From Chitinispirillum alkaliphilum (GTDB lineage: Bacteria > Fibrobacterota > Chitinivibrionia > Chitinivibrionales > Chitinispirillaceae): a stretch of DNA of 64,000 nt. The notes beneath the pieces are model-generated. The model made no database searches, was not told where the DNA came from, and worked only from the letters and a program-made list of their open reading frames with translations. Positions 8,441 through 17,771 of the stretch are shown here, one piece after another. The number at the start of each line of letters is the position of its first letter. Position 1 is the stretch's first letter. A program made the position numbers and the translations under genes. The stretch spans positions 1-64,000 of the forward strand of contig LDWW01000018.1 of assembly GCA_001045525.1 (NCBI GenBank), read 5' to 3'.

Positions 8441-10201
8441 CTAATTGAATGCTGATGAAAACCCAGTCGTTACGAGCCGTACGATTTCTCTCTCCTGTTG
8501 GGCGGATTCAGAAAACTGGACAGCATCACCACGGTTATTGTAAAGCTCTCCTTTGCCTGCGGCAGATGAGAGGAAGAGATACCACTCACTGCCGGCACCA
8601 CAACTCTCATAGCGCTGCTGAAGGAGAATGTCGGGAATACCGTCACCATCAATGTCGTGCAGCAGGATTACCGGATTTGCGATTCTTCCTCGTGAAATAA
8701 GCTGTTCATATACAACACCTTGCTCAGGACCGTTCATTCGGTATGCCACTACCCTGCTGTCGAGATAAAGTTCAACATCGGAGTTATAGAGTGAGTGAAG
8801 TGTAACATAGTTTCCTTCGCTTAGATTCCTCTGATTGTCCCCCTCGTAGGAATTAAAAAATCCATATAGGTTTTCCTGTGAAAAAGAGGGTAGTTTACCC
8901 GAAATAAACAGCAGCAGTTCCTTTTCGGAATCGATGTTGTGATCCAGGTTTGTCATAACCGTACTGCCATAATATTCAATCATATCCTCGTAGACAATAG
9001 GAACAAGAGTGGCGGACAGTTCCACGGGTACAAGTGAAAGTGAATAGGTGCGGCCGGACCTGTCCAGGAGAAGTGCATTCCACTCTTTTGCGGAGATTTG
9101 TTCGGTGATATCCGCAGGGTAAGACTCTGGCGGAAGGATCATATGAGTGTTGGAGGGTCTAATGATTTCGTATTCATTGCTAAGAATCGGCATAAAGTCA
9201 CTGTAGTGCTCCAGCATCCCTTCTGTCTTGGCCCTCTGATAGCCCTCCTGAGGATACCTGATTTGTTTCTGAAGCTGCACAAGAGTATCTCTGTATTCAA
9301 AAATACGGATATACTCATCATCGAAGACAACAATGGCATCCCCATGCTCCCCGTAAGGGTTTTTAAAATAGTCGATATAGTGCGAACGCCTGTCTTCATC
9401 CAGAACGTATGCTGAGCTGTATGACAATTTCCCGTCAATCAACAGGACAAAAGCAGAGAACCTCAACGAAGAGTTTCTGTGTGTTCCCACTTTACGGAGA
9501 GACGCTACGATATTGGAGGAATCATTTAAATAGGCTGATGAGAGTGTATGGTTAAAACGCCACTCTCTGGCCAAATCTTCGGACGAGAGGGACAGGGAAT
9601 CCTGTAGAAGGGTATGCATCTGTTGCTTAAGAGATGCGAAAATGCTTTCGCGATTCTCCTGAGGTAAAGCCCACTGTGACGGCAGGTAAAAGTCGCCAAG
9701 GGTGTCGGAGAACGCAAAGGCAGAGCGGTCATACTCCTTTATGCCATGAAACATTCTACCCCACACCGGATAGAGGCGCTGATACCCACTCGGTTCCGGT
9801 TTGAGAAAGAGAGGCTCAACATCCTCGTGGTGCAGTCTGCGCATAAGAACAGGTTCTGTTTCTCCCCCCAAAGAGAACGGAAGTGTATCAGGATGGTACC
9901 ATTTCCCCTCATAAAAGGCACCGATATACCGATTTTGAAAAACAACACGAACAGCTGAATCTACGGGAAGGGATTCGCAATAATCCATCACAGGGGACTC
10001 TTCAACGTTTACCTCTGCGGTATCGGAACCGGTATCCGCACTGCTCTGGAAAGCCACAGGTACTGCCAGGCTTGGATCTTCAGTGTATGCCTCTGCAACA
10101 TTTTTACTGTTCCCGGCAGAATCAGTATCTTTACTGCAGCGGTAAATCAGGGGTGCTGTCAGACATAGAATGAGAAGATTGAATATAGTAACGTGTTTCA
10201 A
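8441..10201 (-). CDS. Uncharacterised secreted or anchored protein with a C-terminal Ca-binding-like motif
   Basis: A 586-aa protein. A TTG at 10201 is preferred because GAGGGG lies 8 bases upstream and the protein then begins with a hydrophobic export segment (MKHVTIFNLLILCLTAPLIY followed by RCSK). The open frame reaches a GTG at 10255 that has no ribosome site. The Cys after the hydrophobic stretch lacks a good lipobox, so lipoprotein processing is doubtful. The body is Ser/Asp/Glu-rich with no family I recognise. Near the C-terminus, DIDGDGIPDILL is a DxDxDG loop as in FG-GAP or dockerin-like calcium sites, next to a Cys pair. It is probably cell-envelope or periplasmic. Confidence 0.7.
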   Translation of the reverse strand: MKHVTIFNLLILCLTAPLIYRCSKDTDSAGNSKNVAEAYTEDPSLAVPVAFQSSADTGSDTAEVNVEESPVMDYCESLPVDSAVRVVFQNRYIGAFYEGKWYHPDTLPFSLGGETEPVLMRRLHHEDVEPLFLKPEPSGYQRLYPVWGRMFHGIKEYDRSAFAFSDTLGDFYLPSQWALPQENRESIFASLKQQMHTLLQDSLSLSSEDLAREWRFNHTLSSAYLNDSSNIVASLRKVGTHRNSSLRFSAFVLLIDGKLSYSSAYVLDEDRRSHYIDYFKNPYGEHGDAIVVFDDEYIRIFEYRDTLVQLQKQIRYPQEGYQRAKTEGMLEHYSDFMPILSNEYEIIRPSNTHMILPPESYPADITEQISAKEWNALLLDRSGRTYSLSLVPVELSATLVPIVYEDMIEYYGSTVMTNLDHNIDSEKELLLFISGKLPSFSQENLYGFFNSYEGDNQRNLSEGNYVTLHSLYNSDVELYLDSRVVAYRMNGPEQGVVYEQLISRGRIANPVILLHDIDGDGIPDILLQQRYESCGAGSEWYLFLSSAAGKGELYNNRGDAVQFSESAQQEREIVRLVTTGFSSAFN

Positions 10202-10211
10202 AGTGCCCCCC

Positions 10212-10449
10212 TCAGGAGTTCTCCAGCAGTGATACAAACGTTTCAGAGCGCTCACCCTTGAGGAGAAAATCGGTTTTGGTTTTTTCCCGTATCAGCCTTA
10301 TCAGTGGAGATCCCTGCTGTTATAAGAGCCGTCCCGAATAGCCGCTTTGCGTTAAGTGGCACAGCATGCCGGCAGGAGTGACAAAAACAACAAACACCGA
10401 TACTCCCTTGTATTCCGCGGTTCACGGTGACAGACAGGGAATCTGACAT
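10212..10449 (-). pseudogene. Possible frameshifted small Cys-containing protein gene
   Basis: From the ATG at 10449 a frame encodes a Cys/His cluster (GVCCFCHSCRHAVPLNAKR) and then becomes unlike a protein after ALITAG. In the +1 frame the next 33 codons read as a plausible amphipathic C-terminus (SPLIRLIREKTKTDFLLKGE then RSETFVSLLENS) ending at a TGA at 10212-10214, directly before the ribosome site of the next gene. Either a one-base frameshift has split a protein of about 77 aa, or neither frame is real. There is no good ribosome site at 10449. Confidence 0.3.
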
Positions 10450-11312
10450 TTATACAAAAAAGAATAATATACTTTGCAGGCTCTCCGGGAGCAAGCAGTT
10501 CGGGTTGGCTAATCTATACATTTAGCACACTGCAGCTCTTTTAACCAGCGAAAATCTTTTTCCACATGGCATTTATCGAATTTGGTCAACAGTGGAGCCG
10601 TGGCTTGTTATAACAAACCGCCCGGAGAAACAGTAGTGATCACAAGCAGTTTTGACCGAAAACAATGCAAGGTATACGGTAGCAAATGTAGTACATTTTC
10701 GCCTCTCGGTGTCATCATGAAACACATATTCTGCGGTTGAAAGCACTTTAGCCATCTGTCTTCGCATAAAGGTAAATGCGCGGTTACGGATATATATATT
10801 CTGACATGCTCTGGGTAAACCGAGCTTGCCGCCCATAACTTCCCCAACACCGTTGGCGCTTCTTTACACTCTTCGAACATGTTGATATATGATTCGCTTT
10901 AGCTTGCATATTTCAACGACACACTTTTTACCAAAAGTGTGTCGTTCATCTATTCAAAACAGTTTGGATTATTTCCGGTAACTTCTTTCCCGTAAAACGT
11001 TTGTAATCACCTGTAAACATGTGGCAGTAAATTGTCTTCCTCACCTACACATCTCTGCTCTCTGGAAAATCAGAACGCTCCAGAGTAGTGGTAAGACATT
11101 CCTCATTAAAATAAGATCATCCATATTATCAGGTTTTCACAAACTTCTCAGCCAGTCATTCCCCCACCATCCTCCAAACACTATACAACTGCAATCTTTG
11201 CCAAAGTAAAGCTATACAGTGCATATTTATTCCTTCTCTCACATATAATCATCTGTTCTAAATAACACCTCTACATCAGGTGCTCAAAATCTTGAAATAT
11301 TCTGAATGAACT
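10450..11312. other. 863-base gap without a convincing gene
   Basis: Frames at 10573-10880 overlap each other, are rich in Cys and His and have no start signals. The clearest structure is the perfect palindrome at 10915-10946. A decayed gene cannot be excluded. Confidence 0.5.
10915..10946. repeat. Perfect 14-bp inverted repeat, loop of 4
   Basis: AACGACACACTTTT at 10915-10928 and AAAAGTGTGTCGTT at 10933-10946 are exact reverse complements around TACC. It lies far from any gene end (about 470 bases from the upstream gene, about 370 from the downstream one). The A4/T4 inner stem would let it act as a bidirectional terminator, but no T-run follows the stem; an operator or a remnant terminal repeat are alternatives. 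Confidence 0.8.
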
Positions 11313-12995
11313 TTATTGGAACATCAGGTCTACCTGATACAGTGTGTCCGGGTTTTCAAACCATGCATTGTTAACCTCGTAAACGGGCATCCAGGCGTAT
11401 GCTGTATTATCGGAATCAGATGCTCTAACGAGTAGGTTGAAGATTGTTGAGACTGTTTCGCCCGTTCTTCTCTGATAAACATCCCGGGGCATGTAGATGG
11501 TTCCATTTTGACCAGTTATGCCGGTGAGAAAAGGGGTATCTGAAACTGATGAATCCCTGACAGAAAAAAGCTCGATAACTGCCCCGGGAACAGGTGAACC
11601 GTATGAGTCTGTAACATTTAGTCTAATCTGTGGTATGGCAGTTTTTCTTACAAGCTCACGGTCAATTGGTTTATTCTTATTGTAGTTAATGATATTTTGG
11701 CTCCATTTGCACCAGTTATCTACATCGTATGGCCAGGACATAATAGAATTTTCTGAATTGTAGGAGGTATTATTAACCGGGTTTTTGGATTCCTGTACAG
11801 CAGTGTTGGCAAGAGTACTGACACCTCTCATGGCAGCAAAAAGAAACGCTGTTGCATCGACTGCATAGCTGTGGAGGATATCCCCGTTGAATGTCGGTGT
11901 TGGAAACAGGCCCATGGTGTTGATCGGGCGCCAGTAGGCTGCTCCCCTATCTGTGAATCTGTCAATAACAAAGCGATAATCGACATTTGGTGGAGGATCG
12001 ATTATCTCTTCTTTGGTGTTGTTTGAGTATGTGTAGAGTGAATCAATTTCAAAGTAGATGTATCCATCGAAATCATCAGTAGAGTTGAATTTGTCATTGG
12101 CTTTTTTGAACAGGGTTCTTATGTGTTGTACGGTATTTTCAAGTCCCCCGTATGAAGAAACGGTTGAGTCCTCAACTCCCACAACGACGGAGAATCTCCA
12201 TAATGGTTTGGGCCAGATTACATCAATTGGTTTGTGAATAGAGTCGGTTTCAAAAAGTACGACTGAAGTAGTGTCGTGACCACGGACGTTGTTCTGGGGC
12301 AGAAGTGCGAGATTTTTATCCAAGCTGGTTCTGTAATAGCTGTATTCTACGGTGTTGCTGTCAAGAGCAGCCCTGAGATTAATCGTTCCCAGTGATATGG
12401 TATCGCTGTTTTCCTGCCGCACTGTGACCGGCAGGTAATTAACTGTATTTCCAAAGATAAATCCGATGTCAAAATGTCCCTGTGGAATATCGGTAAGCCT
12501 GAAACGGCCCACATTGTTGGGGCGGGTAATTTTTTCTGTGCCCGGTATGATAATGCTTATATCCTGGGGCTGTGTTGAGGGATCGGGAACAACTGTGCCG
12601 GTCAGGGTAAGGGTTGGTTTAAGGGTCAGATCAAATGACTGGTTTTGTGAAGTAGAGTTTGTCTCCAGTCTTGATTCAACTGCAGCAATGTGCTGCTCCT
12701 GAAAATTGCTGAAAATAACATAGCGGCCGGCTTCGGGAGAGAAAAATGAATAGAAACCGGTACTGTCGGTAAAGACACTCGTATCAGCGCTGCCTCTGTC
12801 TCCCTCTTCGGTGATAAGAACGCTTCTCAGTGTTACTGTAGCATTTTCCATTGATTTGCCATGCTGGTCAGTAACATTCCCCATAATCACAGGATTGCCT
12901 GTCTCGGTGCTGTTTCCTCCTCCTGCCAGATCTAAAGAACATCCGTGCAGCACAATAACAGCAAAGTATATTAGAGAAGCGACAAACGTTCTCAT
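11313..12995 (-). CDS. Lipoprotein with carboxypeptidase-regulatory-like domains
   Basis: A 560-aa protein with a lipoprotein signal (lipobox LHGC, Cys19) and then GGGNSTETGNPVIMGNVTDQ, a linker I associate with a large lipoprotein family of Fibrobacter-type bacteria. Residues 35-115 look like a carboxypeptidase-regulatory (CarboxypepD_reg) beta-sandwich, a second similar module follows at about 130-210, and a third at about 450-530 (IRLNVTDSYGSPVPGAVIEL). The central part has no recognised domain. It probably sits in the outer membrane. Its start overlaps the stop of the TIGR02147 gene by 4 bases, so the two are translationally coupled. Confidence 0.85.
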   Translation of the reverse strand: MRTFVASLIYFAVIVLHGCSLDLAGGGNSTETGNPVIMGNVTDQHGKSMENATVTLRSVLITEEGDRGSADTSVFTDSTGFYSFFSPEAGRYVIFSNFQEQHIAAVESRLETNSTSQNQSFDLTLKPTLTLTGTVVPDPSTQPQDISIIIPGTEKITRPNNVGRFRLTDIPQGHFDIGFIFGNTVNYLPVTVRQENSDTISLGTINLRAALDSNTVEYSYYRTSLDKNLALLPQNNVRGHDTTSVVLFETDSIHKPIDVIWPKPLWRFSVVVGVEDSTVSSYGGLENTVQHIRTLFKKANDKFNSTDDFDGYIYFEIDSLYTYSNNTKEEIIDPPPNVDYRFVIDRFTDRGAAYWRPINTMGLFPTPTFNGDILHSYAVDATAFLFAAMRGVSTLANTAVQESKNPVNNTSYNSENSIMSWPYDVDNWCKWSQNIINYNKNKPIDRELVRKTAIPQIRLNVTDSYGSPVPGAVIELFSVRDSSVSDTPFLTGITGQNGTIYMPRDVYQRRTGETVSTIFNLLVRASDSDNTAYAWMPVYEVNNAWFENPDTLYQVDLMFQ

Positions 12996-13858
12996 GTGTC
13001 ATTTTCCTTTCTGTTTTCATCCGGAATTTTGGAGAGCGGGAAAAGATGAAAATTCAAAGCGTACACCCTGTCTGCCTCCTGATCCAGATTTACCAGTTGA
13101 ACAATCTCTCTTCTGAACGCTTCAAGTCTCTCTGTAATGATTTTGTAGGTATTCTCAGAAAGGCCCAGTGTGAGACCTGAGAAATTGCGTTGGGAACGGG
13201 GAACCTGATCGAGAGCTTTGGATGCGAGATCCATATCTCTGAGATAATGTTTCTGAAGAGAGTGGCGTTTTATTTCATCGCCTGTCGATATTGCAGTATT
13301 GCTTACTTTCCATATTCCGTCTTCATCCGTATAGATCATTCCAAGCTTTTGAAGGAGCTGAACCGATTTTTTGGCTTTGGAGACGGTTATGGGAGGATTT
13401 ACCATTCCCGCAAGCCACTCATAATCATCTCTGAAATCATACATGTTTATGAGTGAGCGAATTATCAGATGGTGTCTTTCGGAAAATACAAGGTACTGAT
13501 CATCTCTGATGAGTTCGGGTTTTGAGTAGCGGGACACCTCTTTTCTCAGCAGAGAGAGGCGTGTAAAGTACAGATCACGGTCTTCGTGATTTTTTGCCTG
13601 GTTGAAATGCACAAGATGACAAAAGTAGTTGGTTTTTCGCTTAGTCAGTTTGATCGCCTTGCATACTTTCTGACTGCTCTGAGGAGAGAGGTTTTTGCTT
13701 CCCTGAATCACCCGGTAGATGAAATCTTTGGTTTTGAACCCGCACATATCGGAGAACACACGATAGGAAAACCGTGGGTCGCAGTTTTTCTGGTAAGCAA
13801 ACCACTCGGATAGAAATTGCCGGTAATCTGTGTAGTTATATAATGTATCTGTGTTCAT
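12992..13858 (-). CDS. TIGR02147/DUF4423 family protein (putative regulator)
   Basis: A 288-aa protein with the hallmark N-terminus of the family: LYNYTDYRQFLSEWFAYQK, then FSYRVFSDMCGFKTKDFIYR, which resembles a helix-turn-helix, then NLSPQSSQKVCKAIKL. The C-terminal half contains MVNPPITVSKAKKSVQLLQKL and the typical SGLTLGLSENTYKIITERLE. The family is expanded in Fibrobacter-type genomes and, where seen, is often paired with a lipoprotein gene, as here (4-base overlap). A regulatory role is inferred from the HTH-like N-terminus and this linkage. It is divergent from the M6 protease gene. Confidence 0.85.
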   Translation of the reverse strand: MNTDTLYNYTDYRQFLSEWFAYQKNCDPRFSYRVFSDMCGFKTKDFIYRVIQGSKNLSPQSSQKVCKAIKLTKRKTNYFCHLVHFNQAKNHEDRDLYFTRLSLLRKEVSRYSKPELIRDDQYLVFSERHHLIIRSLINMYDFRDDYEWLAGMVNPPITVSKAKKSVQLLQKLGMIYTDEDGIWKVSNTAISTGDEIKRHSLQKHYLRDMDLASKALDQVPRSQRNFSGLTLGLSENTYKIITERLEAFRREIVQLVNLDQEADRVYALNFHLFPLSKIPDENRKENDT

Positions 13859-14269
13859 GGTACCATCCTCATCTAATTACAATATAAGAAAACCCCTGTC
13901 TAAATACCCACTTTTTTTGTTTTCGTGATCTTTTTGGACAACGGCAAACACATTACCCAGACTTCTTTTGGTGAAACATACAGGCTAAAATGGAACCCAG
14001 AGGCAATTTTTAGGCATTAAACCTTCACAAGAACACAACACCTCTCATTTCCGTTGTCCAATTATTAATTATTGCACTTTATTAATTTTTTTTCATCTTG
14101 ATATGTACTGTTATTTCATACACTTATCACTTGGCGAGTTGTTGTCCGAAAAATAAATCAAGCATTTTTTTGGAGTTTGCTGTAATTTATAATTAAGATT
14201 TACACAGTCCCACAGGGTCATTTTTTTTCACAACAGTTCAAACATACACCTCTTAAAAGGAGTACCGCT
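13859..14269. promoter_or_regulatory. Divergent intergenic region with repeated GTTGTCC boxes
   Basis: This 411-base AT-rich gap separates the TIGR02147 gene (minus) from the M6 protease gene (plus). GGACAACGG at 13936-13944 and its exact reverse complement CCGTTGTCC at 14051-14059 flank about 106 bases, and a third GTTGTCC lies at 14141-14147. AAAAGGAGTACCGCT precedes the protease start. The boxes could bind a regulator, perhaps the divergent TIGR02147 protein, but this is a guess from position. Confidence 0.4.
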
Positions 14270-17200
14270 ATGAAAACTTCTCCTCCATCTAAACTCAGGA
14301 GGATTTCTGCTGTAACACTGATGTTATTGTCGACTATAATGTATCTCTACGCCAGACCCCACTTGGGTGAAGAGTTTGAACTCAGACAACCTGATGGTAC
14401 TTTGGTTCCGGTACTCGTATGGGGTGATGAGTACTATCAGGATGTTGAGTGTCCGGATGGTTATACTCTTATCAGATGTTCCGAAACCGAGTGGATATAC
14501 TACGCAGAAGTATCAGAAGACGGTACAGAATATGTTCCCAGCGGAGTAGTATATCACGGTGATATGGCACCTGCCCCGGGGCGTGCTTCCAGACCAAGAC
14601 AGAGACACAAACGTATTGCAAGAGAGGAAATTACCCGAAGACAGCGGGAAAACCGGGAATTGATGGGGTACTACGAACATCTAAAAGGGTGTGAAAACGA
14701 CAACAACCTCATGATGTCCCCAGAGGACATCAATTTCGATGATGAATTCAGTTCTTCAAGTGATGTCAGAGAGGTGGTCGGGCTGACAATTCTGATTGAC
14801 TTTCCTGATCAGAGGTCAAATGTCACAAGAGCACAGGCAAATAATTTTCATAATCAAAGAGGCTATAATCTTGACAACAATAATGGTTCTGTCTATGACT
14901 ACTGGTATGATGTTTCCGGAGGAAAGCTACGATATACCAATGTAGTTACAAATTTTGTCAGAGTCAGCAGGAATAAAAGTTACTATGACACTAACAACCG
15001 AAACAGAGTAACAGAGTTTATTACCGAAGCGCTGCAAATCCTCAACCGTAGTGGGTTCAATTTCCGCCAGCTATCAAGAACTTCTCAAAACACGGTCGTG
15101 GCTTTGAATATTCTCTATGCAGGCCGGCCGGAAGCTGGATGGGCAAACGGGCTTTGGCCACACATGTCAACTTACAGAGGCGGGTTTGTTTCACACGACG
15201 GAGTGCGTTTTGGCAGATATCAGATGACAAATATTGGTGCCAGACTCACTCAGGGTACTTTCAATCACGAAACAGGTCACCTTGTTATGCGATGGCCCGA
15301 CCTTTACTCCTATGATGGTCACTCAAACGGGGTGGGAAATTGGTGTATAATGAATTTTATCGCCAGCAGCACAAATCCTCCACCCCCAAACCCTTGGTTT
15401 ACTTTTCAGGCTGGCTGGACTTCGGTGACCAACATCACCAATGCTTCACGCGGGACACAATTCACTGCTCAGGCTAATGCGCTTCACGCATTTGGATATT
15501 CCGGGTCAACAACCGGCAGCTCAAGAGAGTTATATCTGATAGAAGCAAGACGCAGAACAGGACGAAACGCCAGCCTTCCGGGATCTGGTCTTCTTATCTG
15601 GCATGTCCACCGGGACGGGATTAACACCAGAGATGTACCTGACCGTCCACCTCTTGTAGCCCTAATACAGGCTGATGGAAGAAGGGACTTGGAGGGAAGA
15701 CGCAACAGGGGTGATGCAGGTGATCCATTTTTTGAAGGGCATAACAATCGGTTTAACAGAACCTCAACACCCGCTTCAATATGGCACAACAGGGTAGCAT
15801 CTGGTCTTGACATAGGCAATATAAGTGAGAGAGCTGCTACCATGACCTTTACCATAGGCAACGAAATTATTACCACAAAATGCACCCTAACTGTGCGGGC
15901 AACTAACGGATCAGTAAGAGCTAATCCCAACAAGACAGTATTTGACTTCGGTGAAAGTGTAGTACTGACTGCAAGTGCCAATGATGGATATGAGTTTAGT
16001 CACTGGAGCGGAGATGCTTCCGGATCTTCCAACCCCCTCACTCTCACCATGGACAGAAACAGAACTGTACGTGCCAATTTTATTCAGGATATAAGCAGTG
16101 GTAATGTAGTTAGCAGGGTAAACTGGAGCGCATACAAAGATAATTTCGGATCTGAAATCGATACTGGTTCCTCAATCCTGGTCAACGATGTAGCTACTAT
16201 GGGCTACACTGTAGTAAGGCAGCCGGATGAAGACAGTTGGCCGTGGGTGAAACTTATGGCAAGCTTTGACGATCCGCTGACCGGAATGGGAAGTGTAACA
16301 ATAGAATACAGAAGCTCCGAAGGGTTTAATGTGAGTCTCGAGCAACCCCCTCTTAACTTGAACGGTACCTCCTGGCAGAGCAGTTTGGAACCAAGCAACA
16401 ACTGGAGGACTGTCAGATTGAGTCTTTCTGATTTCGCTCAGCCGCCCTATGTAACCAATGGCACAGATCTGAATCTTGATACTGTTTACAGTTTCTCCTT
16501 CAATCCCAGTCCCCAGAGTAGTAATGCCACTACTGCCGGAGATATTGAGATAAGGCAGTTGATTTTCCATGGGGTTGATTGGGACCTTGAAGAGATGTAT
16601 ACCCTTACTGTCAATGCCCAAAACGGCTCAGTTACCCGCTCTCCGAATAGAATCAATTACAGTCATAATGAAACGGTTACTCTTACAGCAAGTGCGGATG
16701 ATGGATACCGGTTTTTGAATTGGAGTGGTGATGCCTCAGGGTCTTCACAGTCAATTGAAGTAACCATGGACAGGAACAGAACCATAACTGCAAACTTTGA
16801 AGAAGATGTATTCGATATGGATACTACCGGAGCGAGTGCTAATCTTGTTGGGTTGATAAACTGGACAACTGTTGCTGACGATCTGGGTTCTTCAGCTGAC
16901 ACGGGGAGTTCAATAATAGTCGAAAACGGGTTGAAAGCCGATCTGAATCGGGTTGCACAGCCTTCCGAAAATCAATGGCCATGGGTAAACATCACAGGTT
17001 CATTCAATGATCAGCCATTAACAGGTATGACCGCCATGAGAATCACCTACAGAAGTACAGAACCTCTTAAGGTTCACCTGGCTATGAGTGAGCTGGCTTC
17101 TGAAGGCCTGACCCATTACCATTCAATTGAAGCAACCGGTAGCGGATGGAATACGGTATATCTGAATCCATTAAGATTTCGTCAACCTGACAGAGTCGGG

Positions 17201-17602
17201 GATAAAGAAGATCTGGACCTGTCCTCTGTATTCTCTATGTTCTTTGAAATTGACAATAACGACTACTCAAACGATGTCAATTCAACTATAGAGATAAGTG
17301 ATCTGGTTCTGTTTAACTTCGATTACGTAGGAACTATCGCTTCAACTCAAAACAGAGGGATGATACATATTACAGAACCAAGACTCACCCGCTCAGCGGT
17401 TTCTTTTACCGTAGCGGAAGGCCATAGCAGCATAACCCTGTATTCACTGGATGGTAGAAATCTGGCTACTCTCCATAACGGTTATCTCAATGCCGGAACG
17501 CACACATTAAGACTGAACGGAAGAAATCTCTCGGCCGGAATCTATCTGGTAAAAATTAATACCGGAGACAAGGTTACGGTATACAGACAGATGGTAAGGT
17601 AA
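14270..17602 (+). CDS. Secreted M6-family metalloprotease with InlB-like repeats and a C-terminal sorting-type domain
   Basis: A 1110-aa protein. It has a signal peptide (about residues 1-28), an N-terminal region HLGEEFELRQPDGTLVPVLV typical of M6 protease propeptides, and an M6 catalytic domain with FNHETGHLVMRWPDLY; His333-Glu334-x-x-His337 is the zinc motif. Two divergent InlB B-repeat-like modules (about 538-605 and 777-845, both with W-SGDASGSS) alternate with two copies of a beta-rich module (about 610-770 and 853-1020) resembling carbohydrate-binding domains. The last about 75 residues (SITLYSLDGRNLATL...LSAGIYLVKI) resemble type IX secretion sorting domains. It probably degrades extracellular protein, perhaps on polysaccharide surfaces. 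It is monocistronic, with a terminator at 17641. Confidence 0.9.
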   Translation: MKTSPPSKLRRISAVTLMLLSTIMYLYARPHLGEEFELRQPDGTLVPVLVWGDEYYQDVECPDGYTLIRCSETEWIYYAEVSEDGTEYVPSGVVYHGDMAPAPGRASRPRQRHKRIAREEITRRQRENRELMGYYEHLKGCENDNNLMMSPEDINFDDEFSSSSDVREVVGLTILIDFPDQRSNVTRAQANNFHNQRGYNLDNNNGSVYDYWYDVSGGKLRYTNVVTNFVRVSRNKSYYDTNNRNRVTEFITEALQILNRSGFNFRQLSRTSQNTVVALNILYAGRPEAGWANGLWPHMSTYRGGFVSHDGVRFGRYQMTNIGARLTQGTFNHETGHLVMRWPDLYSYDGHSNGVGNWCIMNFIASSTNPPPPNPWFTFQAGWTSVTNITNASRGTQFTAQANALHAFGYSGSTTGSSRELYLIEARRRTGRNASLPGSGLLIWHVHRDGINTRDVPDRPPLVALIQADGRRDLEGRRNRGDAGDPFFEGHNNRFNRTSTPASIWHNRVASGLDIGNISERAATMTFTIGNEIITTKCTLTVRATNGSVRANPNKTVFDFGESVVLTASANDGYEFSHWSGDASGSSNPLTLTMDRNRTVRANFIQDISSGNVVSRVNWSAYKDNFGSEIDTGSSILVNDVATMGYTVVRQPDEDSWPWVKLMASFDDPLTGMGSVTIEYRSSEGFNVSLEQPPLNLNGTSWQSSLEPSNNWRTVRLSLSDFAQPPYVTNGTDLNLDTVYSFSFNPSPQSSNATTAGDIEIRQLIFHGVDWDLEEMYTLTVNAQNGSVTRSPNRINYSHNETVTLTASADDGYRFLNWSGDASGSSQSIEVTMDRNRTITANFEEDVFDMDTTGASANLVGLINWTTVADDLGSSADTGSSIIVENGLKADLNRVAQPSENQWPWVNITGSFNDQPLTGMTAMRITYRSTEPLKVHLAMSELASEGLTHYHSIEATGSGWNTVYLNPLRFRQPDRVGDKEDLDLSSVFSMFFEIDNNDYSNDVNSTIEISDLVLFNFDYVGTIASTQNRGMIHITEPRLTRSAVSFTVAEGHSSITLYSLDGRNLATLHNGYLNAGTHTLRLNGRNLSAGIYLVKINTGDKVTVYRQMVR

Positions 17603-17640
17603 GCAGATATCACACACACATCAAATGTATTTGTTTAAGA

Positions 17641-17677
17641 AAAGGGTGTTGCCTGTAAAGGCAGCGCCCTTTTTTTT
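17641..17677 (+). terminator. Rho-independent terminator after the M6 protease gene
   Basis: A 13-bp stem (AAAGGGTGTTGCC with GGCAGCGCCCTTT, two G-U pairs) with a 6-base loop is followed by a run of T to 17677. It ends 75 bases after the protease stop codon. Confidence 0.9.
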
Positions 17678-17771
17678 GGGCCCCAGATGTTTGGAGCTTT
17701 ACTTCGATACTTTCTACCGACTTTCCCTCCCCCGGTCCATCCGACCTTTATCATTACCGGCTGATCCTTTT

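Noticed and set aside
10573-10880. Two overlapping minus-strand frames of 87 and 90 codons
   Set aside because: Odd composition (Cys, His, Trp), no ribosome site and mutual overlap; read as non-coding or decayed.
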